64,000 nucleotides of DNA from Mesorhizobium sangaii (GTDB taxonomy: Bacteria; Pseudomonadota; Alphaproteobacteria; Rhizobiales; Rhizobiaceae), in NCBI RefSeq assembly GCF_014207355.1, contig NZ_JACHEF010000005.1, forward strand, positions 1 to 64,000. Reading direction: 5' to 3'. Positions 40,726 through 51,026 of this stretch are shown one piece after another. Within the stretch, counting starts at the first letter, position 1. Each line of letters opens with the position of its first letter. The notes under the pieces are model-generated. The model did not search any database and was not told the origin of the DNA. It worked only from the letters and a program-made list of their open reading frames with translations. A program made the position numbers and the translations under genes.

Positions 40726-41808
40726 CTATCTCAGCTTCAGGGTGGACAGGCCGACCAGCGCCAGGATGACGGCGATGATCCAGAAGCGGATCACCACCTG
40801 GCTTTCGGTCCAGCCGAGCTTTTCGAAATGATGGTGGATCGGCGCCATCAGGAACACCCGCTTGCCGGTCATCTTGAAGTAGCCGACCTGGATGATGACC
40901 GACAGGATTTCGACGACGAACAATCCGCCGACGATGACCAGCACGATCTCATGCTTGGTGGCGACGGCAACCGTGCCGATCAGGCCGCCCATGGCCAGCG
41001 AGCCGGTGTCGCCCATGAAGATCGCCGCCGGCGGCGCGTTGAACCAGAGGAAGCCGAGGCCGGCGCCGATGACCGCGCCGAGCACGACCGCCAGTTCGCC
41101 GGTGCCGGGCACGAAATGGATCTGCAGGTATTCTGCGAACACGGCGTTGCCGGACAGATAGGCGATGACGCCGAAGGACGCCGCCGCGATCATGATCGGC
41201 ACGATCGCCAGCCCGTCGAGGCCGTCGGTCAAGTTCACCGCATTGCCGGCGCCGACGATGACGAAGCAGGAGAACGGGATGAAGAACCAGCCGAGATTGA
41301 TGATGAATTCCTTGGCGAAGGGGAATGTCAGCGACGACGAGAACGGCGCCTGGCCGTTATGCATGATCACCCAGGCGGCGATGCCGGCAATGACGAATTC
41401 GAGCGCCAGCCGTGCCTTGCCGGAAAAGCCGAGATGCGACTGCTTGGTCACCTTCAGATAGTCGTCGTAGAAGCCGATCGAGCCGAAACCCAGCGTCACC
41501 AGCAGCACCACCCAGACATAGATGCTCGACAGGTTCGCCCACAGCAGCGACGACCCGATGATGCCCGACAGGATCATCAGCCCGCCCATGGTCGGGGTAC
41601 CGGCCTTCTTGAAATGCGTCTGCGGCCCGTCGGCGCGGATCGGCTGGCCCTTGCCTTGCCGCAACCGCAGCGAATTGATGATGGTCGGTCCGAAGATGAA
41701 GACGATCAGTGCCGAGGTTATCAGCGCCCCGCCGGTGCGGAAGGTGATGTAGCGGAAGACATTGAAGACCGAGATCTTGTCCGCAAAATCGACGAGCAGT
41801 GTGAACAT
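40726..41808 (-). CDS. mraY: Phospho-N-acetylmuramoyl-pentapeptide transferase
   Basis: 360 aa with about ten membrane helices. Family motifs are [14 protein letters not shown], the Asp-rich [58 protein letters not shown] and [10 protein letters not shown]. It forms lipid I in the inner membrane. ATG 41808 is taken because it begins the conserved MFTLLVDF; a GGGGGA lies about 9 bases upstream. The in-frame upstream extension falls within murF. Confidence 0.97.
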   Translation of the reverse strand: MFTLLVDFADKISVFNVFRYITFRTGGALITSALIVFIFGPTIINSLRLRQGKGQPIRADGPQTHFKKAGTPTMGGLMILSGIIGSSLLWANLSSIYVWVVLLVTLGFGSIGFYDDYLKVTKQSHLGFSGKARLALEFVIAGIAAWVIMHNGQAPFSSSLTFPFAKEFIINLGWFFIPFSCFVIVGAGNAVNLTDGLDGLAIVPIMIAAASFGVIAYLSGNAVFAEYLQIHFVPGTGELAVVLGAVIGAGLGFLWFNAPPAAIFMGDTGSLAMGGLIGTVAVATKHEIVLVIVGGLFVVEILSVIIQVGYFKMTGKRVFLMAPIHHHFEKLGWTESQVVIRFWIIAVILALVGLSTLKLR

Positions 41809-41827
41809 GCGCTTATCGTCCCCCGAC

Positions 41828-43258
41828 CTAGGTCTGTTTGCTTGTCGTTTGAGCCGGGAACTTGCCCAGCAGCGCATCGACCAGTTTTGCAAAACCGATG
41901 CCCTTCGACGATTTGATCATCACCACGTCGCCCGGCTTCAGCGCGGCAAGCAGCACCGGCTTCAGTTCCTCGACGCCGGCGCGGTATTCCGTCCTGATTT
42001 CGCCTGGTAGCCTCTCGGCCAGCGCCCGCATTTCCGGGCCGCCGAGAAAGACGGTCTGCGTCCCGGTGCCGACGATGAGATCGGCAAGGGCGGCATGCAG
42101 CTTGGCCGAATGGTCGCCGAGTTCCAGCATGTCGCCGAGCACGGCGATGCGGCGGCCCTCGCCTGTCACCGGCGTCGCGTTGAGCAGCGCCATGGCAGCG
42201 CCCATCGAAGCCGGGTTGGCGTTGTAACTCTCGTCGATCAGAGTGATCGGCCCGCCGGGGAGGCGCAGCACATGGCGCTTGCCGCGCCCGCGCTCGGCCG
42301 AAAGATCGGCCAGCGCCAGCGCCGCCCTGTCGAGATCGGCGCCGACCAGATGCGCCGCACCCAGCACCGCCAGCACGTTCTGCACCATGTGCCGGCCGGG
42401 CGCACCGACCCGGGCCGTCACCTCGTGGCCGCCGATCCTGGCGGTGATGTCGGAATGGTCGGCATGGAGTTCGCATTTGACCAGCCTGAAGGTCGAGCGA
42501 GCATTCTCGCCGAACCCGTACACGTGCTCGACCCCGGCGGCATGCGCCATCTTGTCCAGAAGCTTCCAGCGCCCATCGTCGCGGTTGAGGATGGCTGCGC
42601 CTTCAGGCTCCAGGCCTTCGAATATCTCGGCCTTGGCCCTGGCGATCTCGTCGAGATTGCGGAAGAAGCCAAGATGCGCCGCCGCGATCATGGTTACGAT
42701 GGCGACATGCGGCCTCACCATCTTGACCAGCGGCCGGATTTCATCGGGATGGTTCATGCCGATTTCGAACACCGCATAGTCGCAATCGATCGGCATGCGC
42801 GCCAGCGTTAGCGGCACGCCCCAATGGTTGTTGAACGACTGCGCCGAGGCATGCACCTTGCCGACGGCCGACAGCACGTGGCGCAGGGCTTCCTTGGTGG
42901 TTGTCTTGCCGGCCGAACCGGTCACCGCGATGATCTTGGCCTCGGAGCGGGCGCGCGCCGCGGCACCAAGCTTCTCAAGGGCGGCCAGCACATCTTCGAC
43001 GACGATGATCGGCGCCGTCAGCCGGCCAAGCGACGGCAGCTTGCCCTCCGCCACCACCAGCACGCCGGCGCCGGCCTTTATGGCGGCGGTGGCGAAGTCA
43101 TGGCCGTCCATCGTCTCGCCTTTGATGGCGAAGAAGGCGTCGCCCGGTTGCAAGGTGCGGCTATCGATCGAAATACCGGATATGCCTTCCGGCATCGGCC
43201 CGAGCGGCCGCCCGTCCATGCCGGCAACCAGCGCCTCGGAGGTCCACAGCAAGCTCAT
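41828..43258 (-). CDS. murF: UDP-MurNAc-tripeptide--D-alanyl-D-alanine ligase
   Basis: 476 aa. The N-terminal substrate domain ([27 protein letters not shown]) precedes ATP loop [18 protein letters not shown] and a C-terminal domain with [13 protein letters not shown] and [10 protein letters not shown]. It adds D-Ala-D-Ala made by Ddl. Its start overlaps the murE stop by 4 bp; mraY starts 19 bp after it. Confidence 0.97.
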   Translation of the reverse strand: MSLLWTSEALVAGMDGRPLGPMPEGISGISIDSRTLQPGDAFFAIKGETMDGHDFATAAIKAGAGVLVVAEGKLPSLGRLTAPIIVVEDVLAALEKLGAAARARSEAKIIAVTGSAGKTTTKEALRHVLSAVGKVHASAQSFNNHWGVPLTLARMPIDCDYAVFEIGMNHPDEIRPLVKMVRPHVAIVTMIAAAHLGFFRNLDEIARAKAEIFEGLEPEGAAILNRDDGRWKLLDKMAHAAGVEHVYGFGENARSTFRLVKCELHADHSDITARIGGHEVTARVGAPGRHMVQNVLAVLGAAHLVGADLDRAALALADLSAERGRGKRHVLRLPGGPITLIDESYNANPASMGAAMALLNATPVTGEGRRIAVLGDMLELGDHSAKLHAALADLIVGTGTQTVFLGGPEMRALAERLPGEIRTEYRAGVEELKPVLLAALKPGDVVMIKSSKGIGFAKLVDALLGKFPAQTTSKQT

Positions 43259-44703
43259 GCGGCACGCTCCCGCAGCGCCGCGCGGACTTCCTCATGATCG
43301 GAGAAATGCAGCGTTTCGGTGCCGATCGTCTGGCCTTCCTCGTGGCCTTTGCCGGCCACGATCAGCGTGTCGCCGGCATGCAGCATGGCGACCGCCTCGT
43401 GGATCGCCCGGCGCCGGTCGCCGATTTCGATGGCGCCTGGCGCGGCGGCAAGAATAGCGGCGCGGATCGTTTCCGGCACTTCCGAACGCGGATTGTCGTC
43501 GGTGACGATGACGACATCGGCGAGCCGCGTCGCGATCTCGCCCATGATTGGCCGCTTGCCGCGGTCGCGGTCGCCGCCGCAGCCGAACACGACGATGACG
43601 CGACCGGTGGTGAACGGACGCACCGAGGCCAGGACGTTTTCCAGCGCATCGGGCTTGTGAGCGTAGTCGACATAGACCGGCGCGCCGTTGGTGGTGGTGC
43701 CGACAAGGTCGAGCCGACCCGGAGCGCCCTTCAGTTTCTCCAATGCCATCAAGGCTTTGGCGACAGGTGTTCCAGTGGAAATGGCAAGCCCCGCCGAAAC
43801 CAGCGCGTTCGAAATCTGGAAATCGCCGGCGAGCGGCAGGTCGACCTCGTAGAGCACGCCGCCGGCCTCGACCTCGGCGCGCTGGCGATGGCGCTCGTGC
43901 TCGACCCGCTTCAGCTTGAGGAAATCGCCATGGCGGCCAACCGTCAGCACGTCGAGCCCGGCAGCATGCGCCGCCTGGATCGTCGGCGCCGACCACGGAT
44001 CGTCGGCGAAGATGACGGCCGGCGCGCCTTTCGGCAGCAAACTGTCGAACAGGCGCAATTTGGCGCGGTGGTAGTCCTCGACGGTCGGATGATAGTCCAT
44101 ATGGTCGCGACCGAGATTGGTGAAGCCGCCCGCCGCCAGCTTCACGCCGTCGAGGCGGCGCTGGTCGAGGCCATGGCTGGAGGCTTCCATCGAGGCGTGG
44201 GTGACGCCGGCATCCGCCAATTCCTTGAGCAGTTGGTGCAAGGCGACCGGATCGGGTGTCGTCAGCGAGCCATATTCGTTGCGACCCGGCGCCACCACGC
44301 CGGTGGTGCCGATGGAAGCGGCGGCATAGCCGGCCTGCTCCCAGATCTGCCTGGTGAAGGCGGCGACCGACGTCTTGCCGCTGGTGCCGGTCACGGCAAC
44401 CATGGTCTCAGGCTGCTTGCCGAAATAGCGCGCCGCGCTCAGCGCCAGCGCCAGGCGTGGATCATCGACCGCCAGCACTGGAACCGGCAACCCGGCGATG
44501 GTGCTGCCTGCCACGATTGCGGCGGCACCACGCTGGGCGGCGTCGGTGGCATAGGTCGCGCCATCCGCCTTGGTACCGGCGAGCGCGAAGAAGACGACGC
44601 CGGGTTTTACCTGGCGGGAATCCGACGAAATCCCGGTAACCTCCAGATCGGCGGAAGCTGTTCCTTCGACTGGCAGGATACCGGCTAGATCTCTGAGCTT
44701 CAT
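43255..44703 (-). CDS. murE: UDP-MurNAc-L-Ala-D-Glu--meso-diaminopimelate ligase
   Basis: 482 aa. It contains [31 protein letters not shown] loop [43 protein letters not shown], and DDNPRSE, the DNPR motif that selects meso-diaminopimelate rather than lysine. The stem peptide is thus Gram-negative type. It lies 54 bp after ftsI and overlaps murF. Confidence 0.97.
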   Translation of the reverse strand: MKLRDLAGILPVEGTASADLEVTGISSDSRQVKPGVVFFALAGTKADGATYATDAAQRGAAAIVAGSTIAGLPVPVLAVDDPRLALALSAARYFGKQPETMVAVTGTSGKTSVAAFTRQIWEQAGYAAASIGTTGVVAPGRNEYGSLTTPDPVALHQLLKELADAGVTHASMEASSHGLDQRRLDGVKLAAGGFTNLGRDHMDYHPTVEDYHRAKLRLFDSLLPKGAPAVIFADDPWSAPTIQAAHAAGLDVLTVGRHGDFLKLKRVEHERHRQRAEVEAGGVLYEVDLPLAGDFQISNALVSAGLAISTGTPVAKALMALEKLKGAPGRLDLVGTTTNGAPVYVDYAHKPDALENVLASVRPFTTGRVIVVFGCGGDRDRGKRPIMGEIATRLADVVIVTDDNPRSEVPETIRAAILAAAPGAIEIGDRRRAIHEAVAMLHAGDTLIVAGKGHEEGQTIGTETLHFSDHEEVRAALRERAA

Positions 44704-44757
44704 CGAGTCCCGTTCACCACAACAAAATAGCGCGCAGTTGCCGGCGCGCCCTAAGAA

Positions 44758-46467
44758 TCACTGATAGGAAACCAGCGTTGCACCATTTTCATGGCTGAAA
44801 TCTGGCTTCACGCCAAGCATGGCCGCGGATCGCTTGATAATATTGCCGGCGATAACCCCTGCATTCGCGGCCGCGACGTCCGTCATGCCGGGCTTTTCCG
44901 GGTGCGGAGCGTCGGCGATCGTAAACACCAGGTATTGCGGATCGTCCATCGGGAAAGCGGCAACGAAGGTATTGAAATTCAATTCCTTCGAGTAGCGGCC
45001 ATTGATGACCTTCTCGGCCGTTCCAGTCTTGCCGCCAACGCGGTAGCCGGGGACCCTGGCGTTTCTGGCCGAGCCCTTCTCGGCGTTGAGCGTATAGAGA
45101 TAGCGCATGCCATCGACCGTCTTTTCGCTGACTACTTTCTTGGCCATCGCCATCGCTTCTGCCTGTGTGCGGACCAGGAAGGTAGGGTTCATCAGGAACC
45201 CGCCATTCATCAGCGCCGCGCAACCGACAGCCGCTTGCAGCGGCGTCGTCGACACGCCATGGCCGAAGGCGATGGTGAACGAATTAACCTGTTTCCAGAT
45301 CTTCGGCTCAGTCGGGCGGGCGACTTCCGGCAGTTCGGTCTGCATCTTGTCCAAAATTCCAAGGCGATGCAGGAATTCGCGGTGCCCCTCGATGCCGACC
45401 ATCTCGGCCTCCCTCGCCGACCCGATGTTGGACGAATAGAGGAACACCTCCGGCAACGACAGCACACGGTTCTTGCCGTGGAAATCGTGAATGGCCTGAT
45501 GGCCGACCCGGATTGGATGCGAAGCGTCGAAGCGGCTCGCCATCGTCGCCTTGCCGGAATCGAGCGCCATGGCCGAGGTGAAGCTCTTGAAGGTCGAGCC
45601 CATCTCATAGAGCCCCGCCGACATCCGATTCAGGCGGTCCTTCTCCTGCGCATTATAAGGATTGTTCGGATCGAAATCCGGCACCGAGGCCATCGCCACC
45701 ACTTCGCCGGTCTTGACGTTGAGCACAACGGCGCCAGCACCCATGGCGCGATAGCGCTCCAGGCCGGCGGCAATCTCGTCGCGCACCACATGCTGGACAC
45801 GCAGATCGATCGAAAGCCTCACCGGCTTCAGATCCTTGGCGACCGCCAGGCCCGATGCCTGCAAGTCGCTCAAGCCCTGTTCATCGACATATTTCTCCAT
45901 GCCGGAGATGCCCTGGTTGTCGATGTTGGTGAGCCCGACAACGTAGGACGAGGTCTCGCCGCTCGGATAGAAGCGGCGCTTTTCGGTGCGGAAGCCGAAA
46001 CCGGGAATGCCGAGCTGCATGATGTCGGACTGCTGCTTGGGCGTCAGCTGCCGCTGCAGCCAGACGAAGCCGGCGCCGCTCTTCAGCTTGTGGTAGGTCT
46101 GCTCGTAGTCGATTTCCGGAAGCACCGTCGACAGCTTCTCGATCGCCTCGTCGGCATCGACGATGCGCCGCGGTTCAGCGAACAGCGACGCCGTCTTGAT
46201 GTCCGTCGCCAGCACTTCGCCGTTGCGATCGACAATGTCGGGCCGCGACGCCGTCACCCGGCTCTGCGGGCCGCCCGACATGTCCGGGGTCTGGAAGCCG
46301 AGATAGACCAGCCGTCCGGAAATCGTCGCGAAGATGCCGAAGAAGACCGCCATCGTCATGACGATACGCGTCCTGCCCTTGCCGCCGGTCGCCTTGCGGG
46401 CGCCCTCGACCACGATAGATCCGCCTTCACCGGCCTTGGTGCTGCGCTTCAGCAGTTTGCCGATCAT
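44758..46467 (-). CDS. ftsI: Septal transpeptidase PBP3 (FtsI)
   Basis: 569 aa. One N-terminal membrane helix (about 34-58), a pedestal domain, then the transpeptidase domain with catalytic STFK (Ser291-Lys294), SSN (345-347) and KTGT (480-483). It cross-links septal peptidoglycan with FtsW. The start overlaps the ftsL stop (ATGA). It ends AATLVSYQ, without the long C-terminal extension of some PBP2s. Confidence 0.97.
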   Translation of the reverse strand: MIGKLLKRSTKAGEGGSIVVEGARKATGGKGRTRIVMTMAVFFGIFATISGRLVYLGFQTPDMSGGPQSRVTASRPDIVDRNGEVLATDIKTASLFAEPRRIVDADEAIEKLSTVLPEIDYEQTYHKLKSGAGFVWLQRQLTPKQQSDIMQLGIPGFGFRTEKRRFYPSGETSSYVVGLTNIDNQGISGMEKYVDEQGLSDLQASGLAVAKDLKPVRLSIDLRVQHVVRDEIAAGLERYRAMGAGAVVLNVKTGEVVAMASVPDFDPNNPYNAQEKDRLNRMSAGLYEMGSTFKSFTSAMALDSGKATMASRFDASHPIRVGHQAIHDFHGKNRVLSLPEVFLYSSNIGSAREAEMVGIEGHREFLHRLGILDKMQTELPEVARPTEPKIWKQVNSFTIAFGHGVSTTPLQAAVGCAALMNGGFLMNPTFLVRTQAEAMAMAKKVVSEKTVDGMRYLYTLNAEKGSARNARVPGYRVGGKTGTAEKVINGRYSKELNFNTFVAAFPMDDPQYLVFTIADAPHPEKPGMTDVAAANAGVIAGNIIKRSAAMLGVKPDFSHENGATLVSYQ

Positions 46468-46859
46468 TGGGCGATGCCTCCGGTCACAACGGGATCCTTG
46501 CCGTCCGGGGACGCCTTGTCGGAATTGTCGGCCATGCCGCCCTCGCGTCCTTTGAGGATGTCCTGAATGTCCAGGGCTTTGGCCGGCAGGTCGCCGATGC
46601 CGACGATCTGGCGGGCGCTGACCGGCTGGAGTTCGAGCTGCGACTTGTAGAGGTCGGCTAGCTTCTGCAGCCGCGACGGCTGGGTGAGCAGGCTCCAGTC
46701 GGCCTTGAGCAGGTCGATCGTGTCCTCCTCATAGCGGATCTGCTGATGGATCTTCTGGACCGCCGCCAATTGTTCCTCGGCCTCGCGCTTGGTTTTGTAG
46801 GTAAGGGCCGCCGCCGAAACCATGACGGCGATCAGGACGATGTCGCTGGTACGAAACAC
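46464..46859 (-). CDS. ftsL: Cell division protein FtsL
   Basis: 131 aa. A short cytoplasmic head, one membrane helix (SDIVLIAVMVSAAALTY), then a coiled coil (KREAEEQLAAVQKIHQQIRYEEDTIDLLKADWSLLTQPSRLQKLADLY), whose LxxDWxxLxxPxRLxxLA pattern is the FtsL signature. A disordered acidic tail follows. It works with FtsB/FtsQ to activate FtsWI. It lies 4 bp after rsmH and overlaps ftsI. Confidence 0.9.
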   Translation of the reverse strand: MFRTSDIVLIAVMVSAAALTYKTKREAEEQLAAVQKIHQQIRYEEDTIDLLKADWSLLTQPSRLQKLADLYKSQLELQPVSARQIVGIGDLPAKALDIQDILKGREGGMADNSDKASPDGKDPVVTGGIAQ

Positions 46860-46863
46860 GTGC

Positions 46864-47880
46864 TTACCTCTCTCTCGGCCGGTCGATGCCGGGAAGCTTT
46901 GGAAGGCCGAAGATCGAAAAGTCGCTGCTGCGGGCCGGTGCCTCGGTGCGGATAGCCGCGCGCAGCCGGGCCGAACGGGCGCGCGGGTTGGCCGCGACCT
47001 CGGCGTCGCCGGCAGTCACGCCGCCACCCGCCTTGCGGAAGGTCGCGGTGCGCGCCTTCGCCTCGGGCATATGGCGCGAGCCTGTCACGGCGTCGGCGCG
47101 ATCGGCGATGAAGCGCTTGACGATGCGGTCTTCCAGCGAATGGAACGTCACCACGGCGAGCCGCCCGCCCGGCTTCAGCGCGCGTTCGGCGGCCAACAAG
47201 GCCCTCGCCAGTTCGCCAAGCTCGTCATTGACGAAGATGCGCAACGCCTGGAAGACGCGCGTCGCCGGATGGATCTTGTCCTTCGGCGCTCGGCCGACAT
47301 GTGTCTCGATGGCGTCGGCGAGTTCCAGCGTGCGCTCGAACGGCCGCTTTTCGCGGCGAGCCTCGATCATGCGGGCAATACGGCCGGCGTGACGCTCCTC
47401 GCCGAGGAAACCGAAGATCCGGGCGAGATCACCCGGCTTGAAGGAATTGACTACATCGGCGGCGCTCAGCCCCGCTTGAGCCATGCGCATGTCGAGCGGC
47501 CCGTCGGCGCGGAACGAGAACCCGCGTTCGGCCTGGTCGAGCTGCATCGAGGACACGCCGATGTCGAGCACGACGCCGTCAGCGCTCTCGACATGCTCGT
47601 CCAGCGTCGAGAACGGCGCCTGCACTAACCTCAGCCGGCCGCCGGATTGCGCCTCGAGATCGCGCCCGGCCGCGATGGCATCCGGATCGCGGTCGATCGC
47701 CACGACGGAAGCGCCCGTCGCCAGAATGGCCTTGGTGTAGCCGCCGGCCCCGAACGTGCCGTCGATGATGATGTCGCCCTCCACCGGAGCCAGCACTTCG
47801 AGCACTTCGCCAAGGAGGACCGGAATGTGGCGGGCCGATCCGCCAACGGCGTGAGGGTCATCGCCGTGGCCTACCGTCAT
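46864..47880 (-). CDS. rsmH: 16S rRNA (cytosine-1402-N4)-methyltransferase
   Basis: 338 aa. SAM-binding [14 protein letters not shown], then DRDP and [33 protein letters not shown], and near the end [16 protein letters not shown], all RsmH (MraW) landmarks. It methylates C1402 in the ribosomal decoding centre. The ATG at 47880 overlaps the mraZ stop by 4 bp; in-frame sequence upstream to 48531 is antisense noise over mraZ and its leader. Confidence 0.96.
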   Translation of the reverse strand: MTVGHGDDPHAVGGSARHIPVLLGEVLEVLAPVEGDIIIDGTFGAGGYTKAILATGASVVAIDRDPDAIAAGRDLEAQSGGRLRLVQAPFSTLDEHVESADGVVLDIGVSSMQLDQAERGFSFRADGPLDMRMAQAGLSAADVVNSFKPGDLARIFGFLGEERHAGRIARMIEARREKRPFERTLELADAIETHVGRAPKDKIHPATRVFQALRIFVNDELGELARALLAAERALKPGGRLAVVTFHSLEDRIVKRFIADRADAVTGSRHMPEAKARTATFRKAGGGVTAGDAEVAANPRARSARLRAAIRTEAPARSSDFSIFGLPKLPGIDRPRER

Positions 47881-48335
47881 TCCGGTCGCTCCCCAGGCTT
47901 CGTCCCCTGCCGAAGCTGCAAAAGCCGGACTCGCGCCTGCGCCCCATAGGCGGCTAGCCGTCCCGGCTCCCAGATCTGAAAGAAATTGCCGCGCCCGACA
48001 AAGGCCACCTCCGCCGAAATGCCGGTATGCTCGCGAATGAAATCGCTCATCGTGATGCGGCCGTCCTGGTCGAGCTTCAGGAAGGCGCCATCGCCATGGC
48101 AGAAGAATGACATGTCGTCCGCCGTCTGCAGGAAGGGATCTTCGAGCGCGATGCGCTGCTCGTAGCGGTCGAGCAGGTCGAGTCCCCCGACATCCATTGC
48201 CGGCTGATCGAGGCAGCGCAGCCCATAGAGCTCCGAATAGCCGCGCTTCTGCACGACGGCACGGAAATGCGCCGGAACGGAAACCCGCCCCTTCGCATCG
48301 ATCCTGCTCACCGTATTTGACAGAAACCGGTCCAT
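47877..48335 (-). CDS. mraZ: Transcriptional regulator MraZ
   Basis: 152 aa with two AbrB/SpoVT-like half-domains ([31 protein letters not shown] and [53 protein letters not shown]). The DAKGRVSVP and DQDGRITM turns are the family signature. MraZ forms ring oligomers and represses the mra/dcw promoter by binding phased TGGGN repeats. A matching array lies upstream at 48521-48545. It is the first gene of the dcw cluster. Confidence 0.95.
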   Translation of the reverse strand: MDRFLSNTVSRIDAKGRVSVPAHFRAVVQKRGYSELYGLRCLDQPAMDVGGLDLLDRYEQRIALEDPFLQTADDMSFFCHGDGAFLKLDQDGRITMSDFIREHTGISAEVAFVGRGNFFQIWEPGRLAAYGAQARVRLLQLRQGTKPGERPE

Positions 48336-48743
48336 TAAACGTCGCAGCCGCTTGCGCCGCCGCACCCCTCTCCATCTTGTCGCACGCGCCGCCGCAGCGC
48401 GCTCCCTGCCCCGTATCAGCCTCGTCCATAAGGGCAAAAACCGGCAAACGCGCAGCCGCCGCGGCTGCCCGATTGGCGTACGCTTTACCCTGACGCGGAA
48501 CGAAGGCTTGAGTATCGAAATGGGATATCATGGGGCACTATGGGCGTCAACGGGAATGGCTTCACAAACACGCACGCCGCGACCAATGAGAGCAGCCTTG
48601 ACGGCACGTCTCGTCTTTATGGTCCATTAAGCCTAACGAAGCGTTTAGACCCGCCTGGCCCAACCGGACGCGCCTTGCCGCGAGCCACCGCCCGGCATAG
48701 CGTCTCGCCGCATCCAGTGGGTCACCAGAGGGTCTGAGAATCG
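48336..48743. other. 408-bp divergent intergenic region upstream of mraZ
   Basis: It separates mraZ (minus) from a PLP enzyme gene (plus). It contains the MraZ-box array at 48521-48555. On the minus strand, a GATACT that could be a -10 box lies about 7 bp past the last repeat, which would give a leader of about 170 bases. Beyond that nothing gene-like is seen. Confidence 0.6.
48521..48555 (-). promoter_or_regulatory. MraZ box: phased TGGGN repeats
   Basis: TGGGA at 48521, TGGGG at 48531 and TGGGC at 48541 are each separated by exactly 5 bases, with a degenerate fourth (CGGGA) at 48551. In E. coli MraZ recognises three TGGGN repeats with 5-base spacers. The repeats read on the plus strand, opposite to mraZ. 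Confidence 0.8.
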
Positions 48744-49859
48744 ATGTCTGAAACAGCGAACGCACGCGCTGCGGCACTTCCCCATCTGCGCGACAGAGGG
48801 TTCGCCACGGGTGATCCGATCCCGCTGCCGCTGACCATGGCCGCGATCTATCACACGCCCGGCGACGCCGCCGGTTTCGATCAGTACGGCCGCTTCAGCA
48901 ACCCGACCTGGGACGCGGTCGAGCATATGCTGGCGCATCTGGAAGGTGCACCCTGCGTCGCCTTTCCGTCCGGGATGGCTGCAACCTGTTCGGTGTTTTT
49001 CGCCCTGCTCAAGGCTGGTGACCGTATCCTGCTGCCTTCGGACGGCTACCACACGACAAGGGCATTGGCCGATCGCTTCCTGAAGCCGTTTGGCGTCACC
49101 TACGATATGAGGCCGACATCGACCTTCCTCGACGGTGGCTTCGAAGGTTACCGCCTCGCCTTTGTCGAAACCCCGGCCAACCCCGGACTGGATATCTGTG
49201 ACATCGCGGCCGTTGCAAAAGCCGCTCAAATGGCCGGTGCGCTCCTTGCCGTCGACAACACGACCATGACGCCCTTCGGCCAGCGCCCGCTCGACCATGG
49301 CGCCGATATCGTCGTTGCCGCCGACACCAAGGCGCCCAACGGCCATTCCGACGTGCTGTTCGGCCACGTCGCCAGCCGCAATGCCGATATCATCGCCGCC
49401 TTGACCGGCTGGCGAGAAATCTCTGGCAGCATTCCCGGACCGTTCGAGGCATGGCTGGTGCATCGCGGCCTCGAAACGCTGGATGTGCGCTTCGACCGCA
49501 TGTGCTCTTCGGCGGAAGTGATCGCACGGCGGCTGAAGGGCCACCCGGCAATCAGCGGCCTGCGTTTTCCCGGACTGGAGAGCGACCCATCGCACAACCT
49601 TGCCCGAGCCCAGATGGAGCGCTTCGGCTTTCTCATCTCTTTCGAGCTCGCCTCCGAGGACAAGGCCGAGGATTTCATCAACAACTGCGATCTGATGCAG
49701 GCCGCAACATCCTTTGGCGGCGTCCATAGCTCCGCCGAGCGCCGATCTAAGAGAGGCGATGCGGTTGCCGCCGGTTTCGTTCGCCTCTCGGTCGGTTGTG
49801 AGCCGGTGGAAGAGCTCTGGAAGGCGATCGAGGCGTCGCTGGACAAGATCAGCGGCTGA
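48744..49859 (+). CDS. Cys/Met-metabolism PLP-dependent enzyme (cystathionine gamma-lyase/synthase-like)
   Basis: 371 aa, slightly shorter than typical (about 390). PLP-site features are YGRFSNPTW (48-56), FPSGMAA (74-80), DNTTMTPFGQ (171-180) and the Schiff-base lysine in ADTKAPNGHSD (Lys196). The usual Tyr after the Lys is Ala here. It belongs to the gamma-elimination/replacement family that interconverts cysteine, homocysteine and cystathionine. Which reaction it performs cannot be told. It is monocistronic and divergent from mraZ. Confidence 0.87.
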   Translation: MSETANARAAALPHLRDRGFATGDPIPLPLTMAAIYHTPGDAAGFDQYGRFSNPTWDAVEHMLAHLEGAPCVAFPSGMAATCSVFFALLKAGDRILLPSDGYHTTRALADRFLKPFGVTYDMRPTSTFLDGGFEGYRLAFVETPANPGLDICDIAAVAKAAQMAGALLAVDNTTMTPFGQRPLDHGADIVVAADTKAPNGHSDVLFGHVASRNADIIAALTGWREISGSIPGPFEAWLVHRGLETLDVRFDRMCSSAEVIARRLKGHPAISGLRFPGLESDPSHNLARAQMERFGFLISFELASEDKAEDFINNCDLMQAATSFGGVHSSAERRSKRGDAVAAGFVRLSVGCEPVEELWKAIEASLDKISG

Positions 49860-49871
49860 CCGGGGCGTCGA

Positions 49872-50174
49872 TCACGAACCGAGGTCGTCGGCTTCGATCT
49901 TGCGTTTGCCGTGCAGCACGCGGATGATTTCGATCGCGTCGTCACCGACCCGGTACAGAGTGAGGTAATCGCCGACCACCAAGTGGCGGATGCCGGGCGA
50001 GATATCGTCGCGCGGCGCGCCTGAGAAGGGATAGGTAGTCAGTTGCTGCCACCGCGCCGCGATGCGATCGAGTAACCGGTCGGCTGCAACCTCGCTGTCG
50101 CGTGCAATATGAAGCCAGATTGCGATCAGGTCGTCTTCTGTGCGTGCGTTCCGAACGATGGGCAGCAAATTCAT
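49872..50174 (-). CDS. parE: ParE/RelE-family toxin
   Basis: 100 aa. ParE fold: EDDLIAIWLHIARDSEVAADRLLDRIAARWQQL (two helices), YPFSGAPRDDISPGIRHLVVGDYLTLYRVGDDAIEIIRVLHGKRKI (sheet with the conserved Arg and a terminal VLHGKR). ParE toxins poison DNA gyrase; RelE relatives cut mRNA. The sequence favours ParE because of the VLHGKR ending. It is translationally coupled to the upstream antitoxin by an ATGA overlap. Confidence 0.88.
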   Translation of the reverse strand: MNLLPIVRNARTEDDLIAIWLHIARDSEVAADRLLDRIAARWQQLTTYPFSGAPRDDISPGIRHLVVGDYLTLYRVGDDAIEIIRVLHGKRKIEADDLGS

Positions 50175-50446
50175 GCTGCGTCGTCAGATCGCAAGCGTCT
50201 CCGCGCCTCAGCCTTGATGTCATCCATCGATTCAAATCGCCCGGGCCCGCTGTCGATCCCCTCCTGGACCAGCTTGCGCAACTCCTCGACCGTGTAGCCA
50301 TGCAGATCGCGCCGGTCCTTCCATTGCCGGAGCGCATCGCGGATCACCTCGCTCGCCGAAGCGTATTCGCCGGCCGCGACGACGTCATCCACCGCCCGCG
50401 CCAGTTCCGGCGACAGCGTGATGCTGCGTTTGTCGACCTGTCCCAT
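50171..50446 (-). CDS. parD: ParD/CopG-family antitoxin
   Basis: 91 aa. N-terminal ribbon-helix-helix (KRSITLSPELARAVDDVVAAGEYASASEVIRDALRQWKDR), then an extended toxin-wrapping tail (EELRKLVQEGIDSGPGRFESMDDIKAEARRRL). AGGAG lies 7 bases before ATG 50446. It neutralises the toxin and, as a RHH protein, probably represses its own operon through the palindrome at 50479-50495. Confidence 0.9.
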   Translation of the reverse strand: MGQVDKRSITLSPELARAVDDVVAAGEYASASEVIRDALRQWKDRRDLHGYTVEELRKLVQEGIDSGPGRFESMDDIKAEARRRLRSDDAA

Positions 50447-50478
50447 GATAGGCTCCTGATGCCATTCTCTGGCCGATG

Positions 50479-50495
50479 GTACGATTTAATCGCAC
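50479..50495 (-). promoter_or_regulatory. Palindrome in the parDE promoter, likely autoregulatory operator
   Basis: GTACGATTTAATCGCAC is a 17-bp inverted repeat with one mismatched pair, 33 bp upstream of parD and AT-rich in the centre. ParD-type RHH proteins bind such sites. Confidence 0.6.
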
Positions 50496-50621
50496 CTATT
50501 TCAAGCAATCCGTCAGTTCCCTCTGCAGCGGCAAATAGCTGAACGGTTTGACTCAACAGGCGCGCCCGAGGACGCAACCTGTTGATCTCAAAAGACTTCT
50601 TTTCAATGTCGAGGAGAGAAT

Positions 50622-51020
50622 TGCCAGCTGGCCTGTAAGCCGGGTTCTGTATGGCCCTCGCCCCTTGCGAGGCGAGAACGTGGCGGCCATTCATCTTGGG
50701 CGCATGTTGCCATGCGCCTCACGCAACCTACCCGGACGGTGAGCCGGAAACAGCCCTCGAGGGTTTCCCCTCGCACCGCCCCTATTCGGTCTTGCTCCCG
50801 GTGGGGTTTACCGTGCCGCTCCTGTTGCCAGTCGCGCGGTGGGCTCTTACCCCACCCTTTCACCCTTGCCCCGATTGGATCGTGGCGGTTTGCTTTCTGT
50901 GGCACTTTCCCTGGGGTCGCCCCCGCCGGCCATTAACCGGCACCGTGTCTCCATGGAGCCCGGACTTTCCTCACCCGCGGCCTTTCGGCTGTTGCGGGTG
51001 CGGCCGCCCGGCCAGCTGGC
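50622..51020 (-). ncRNA. rnpB: RNase P RNA (class A)
   Basis: About 399 nt. The RNA opens GCCAGCTGGCC and closes GGCCAGCTGGC, forming helix P1. Near the 5' end is the conserved GAGGAAAGTCCGGGCTCC; AGGGTGAAA and GGTAAACCCC follow, and the 3' part has AAGATGAATGGCCGCC...ACAGAACCCGGCTTACAG. All are hallmarks of bacterial RNase P RNA, the ribozyme that matures tRNA 5' ends. A good promoter ends 6 bp upstream. Confidence 0.97.
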
Positions 51021-51026
51021 AAGGCG

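Noticed and set aside
46864-48531. Extended rsmH reading frame of 555 codons
   Set aside because: The first 217 codons run across mraZ and its leader in another frame and contain no known domain; the real start overlaps the mraZ stop at 47880.
48600-48743. SAM-type riboswitch before the Cys/Met PLP enzyme
   Set aside because: I looked for SAM-II-like conserved elements and found only a small CTAACG/CGTTTAG hairpin; no convincing aptamer.
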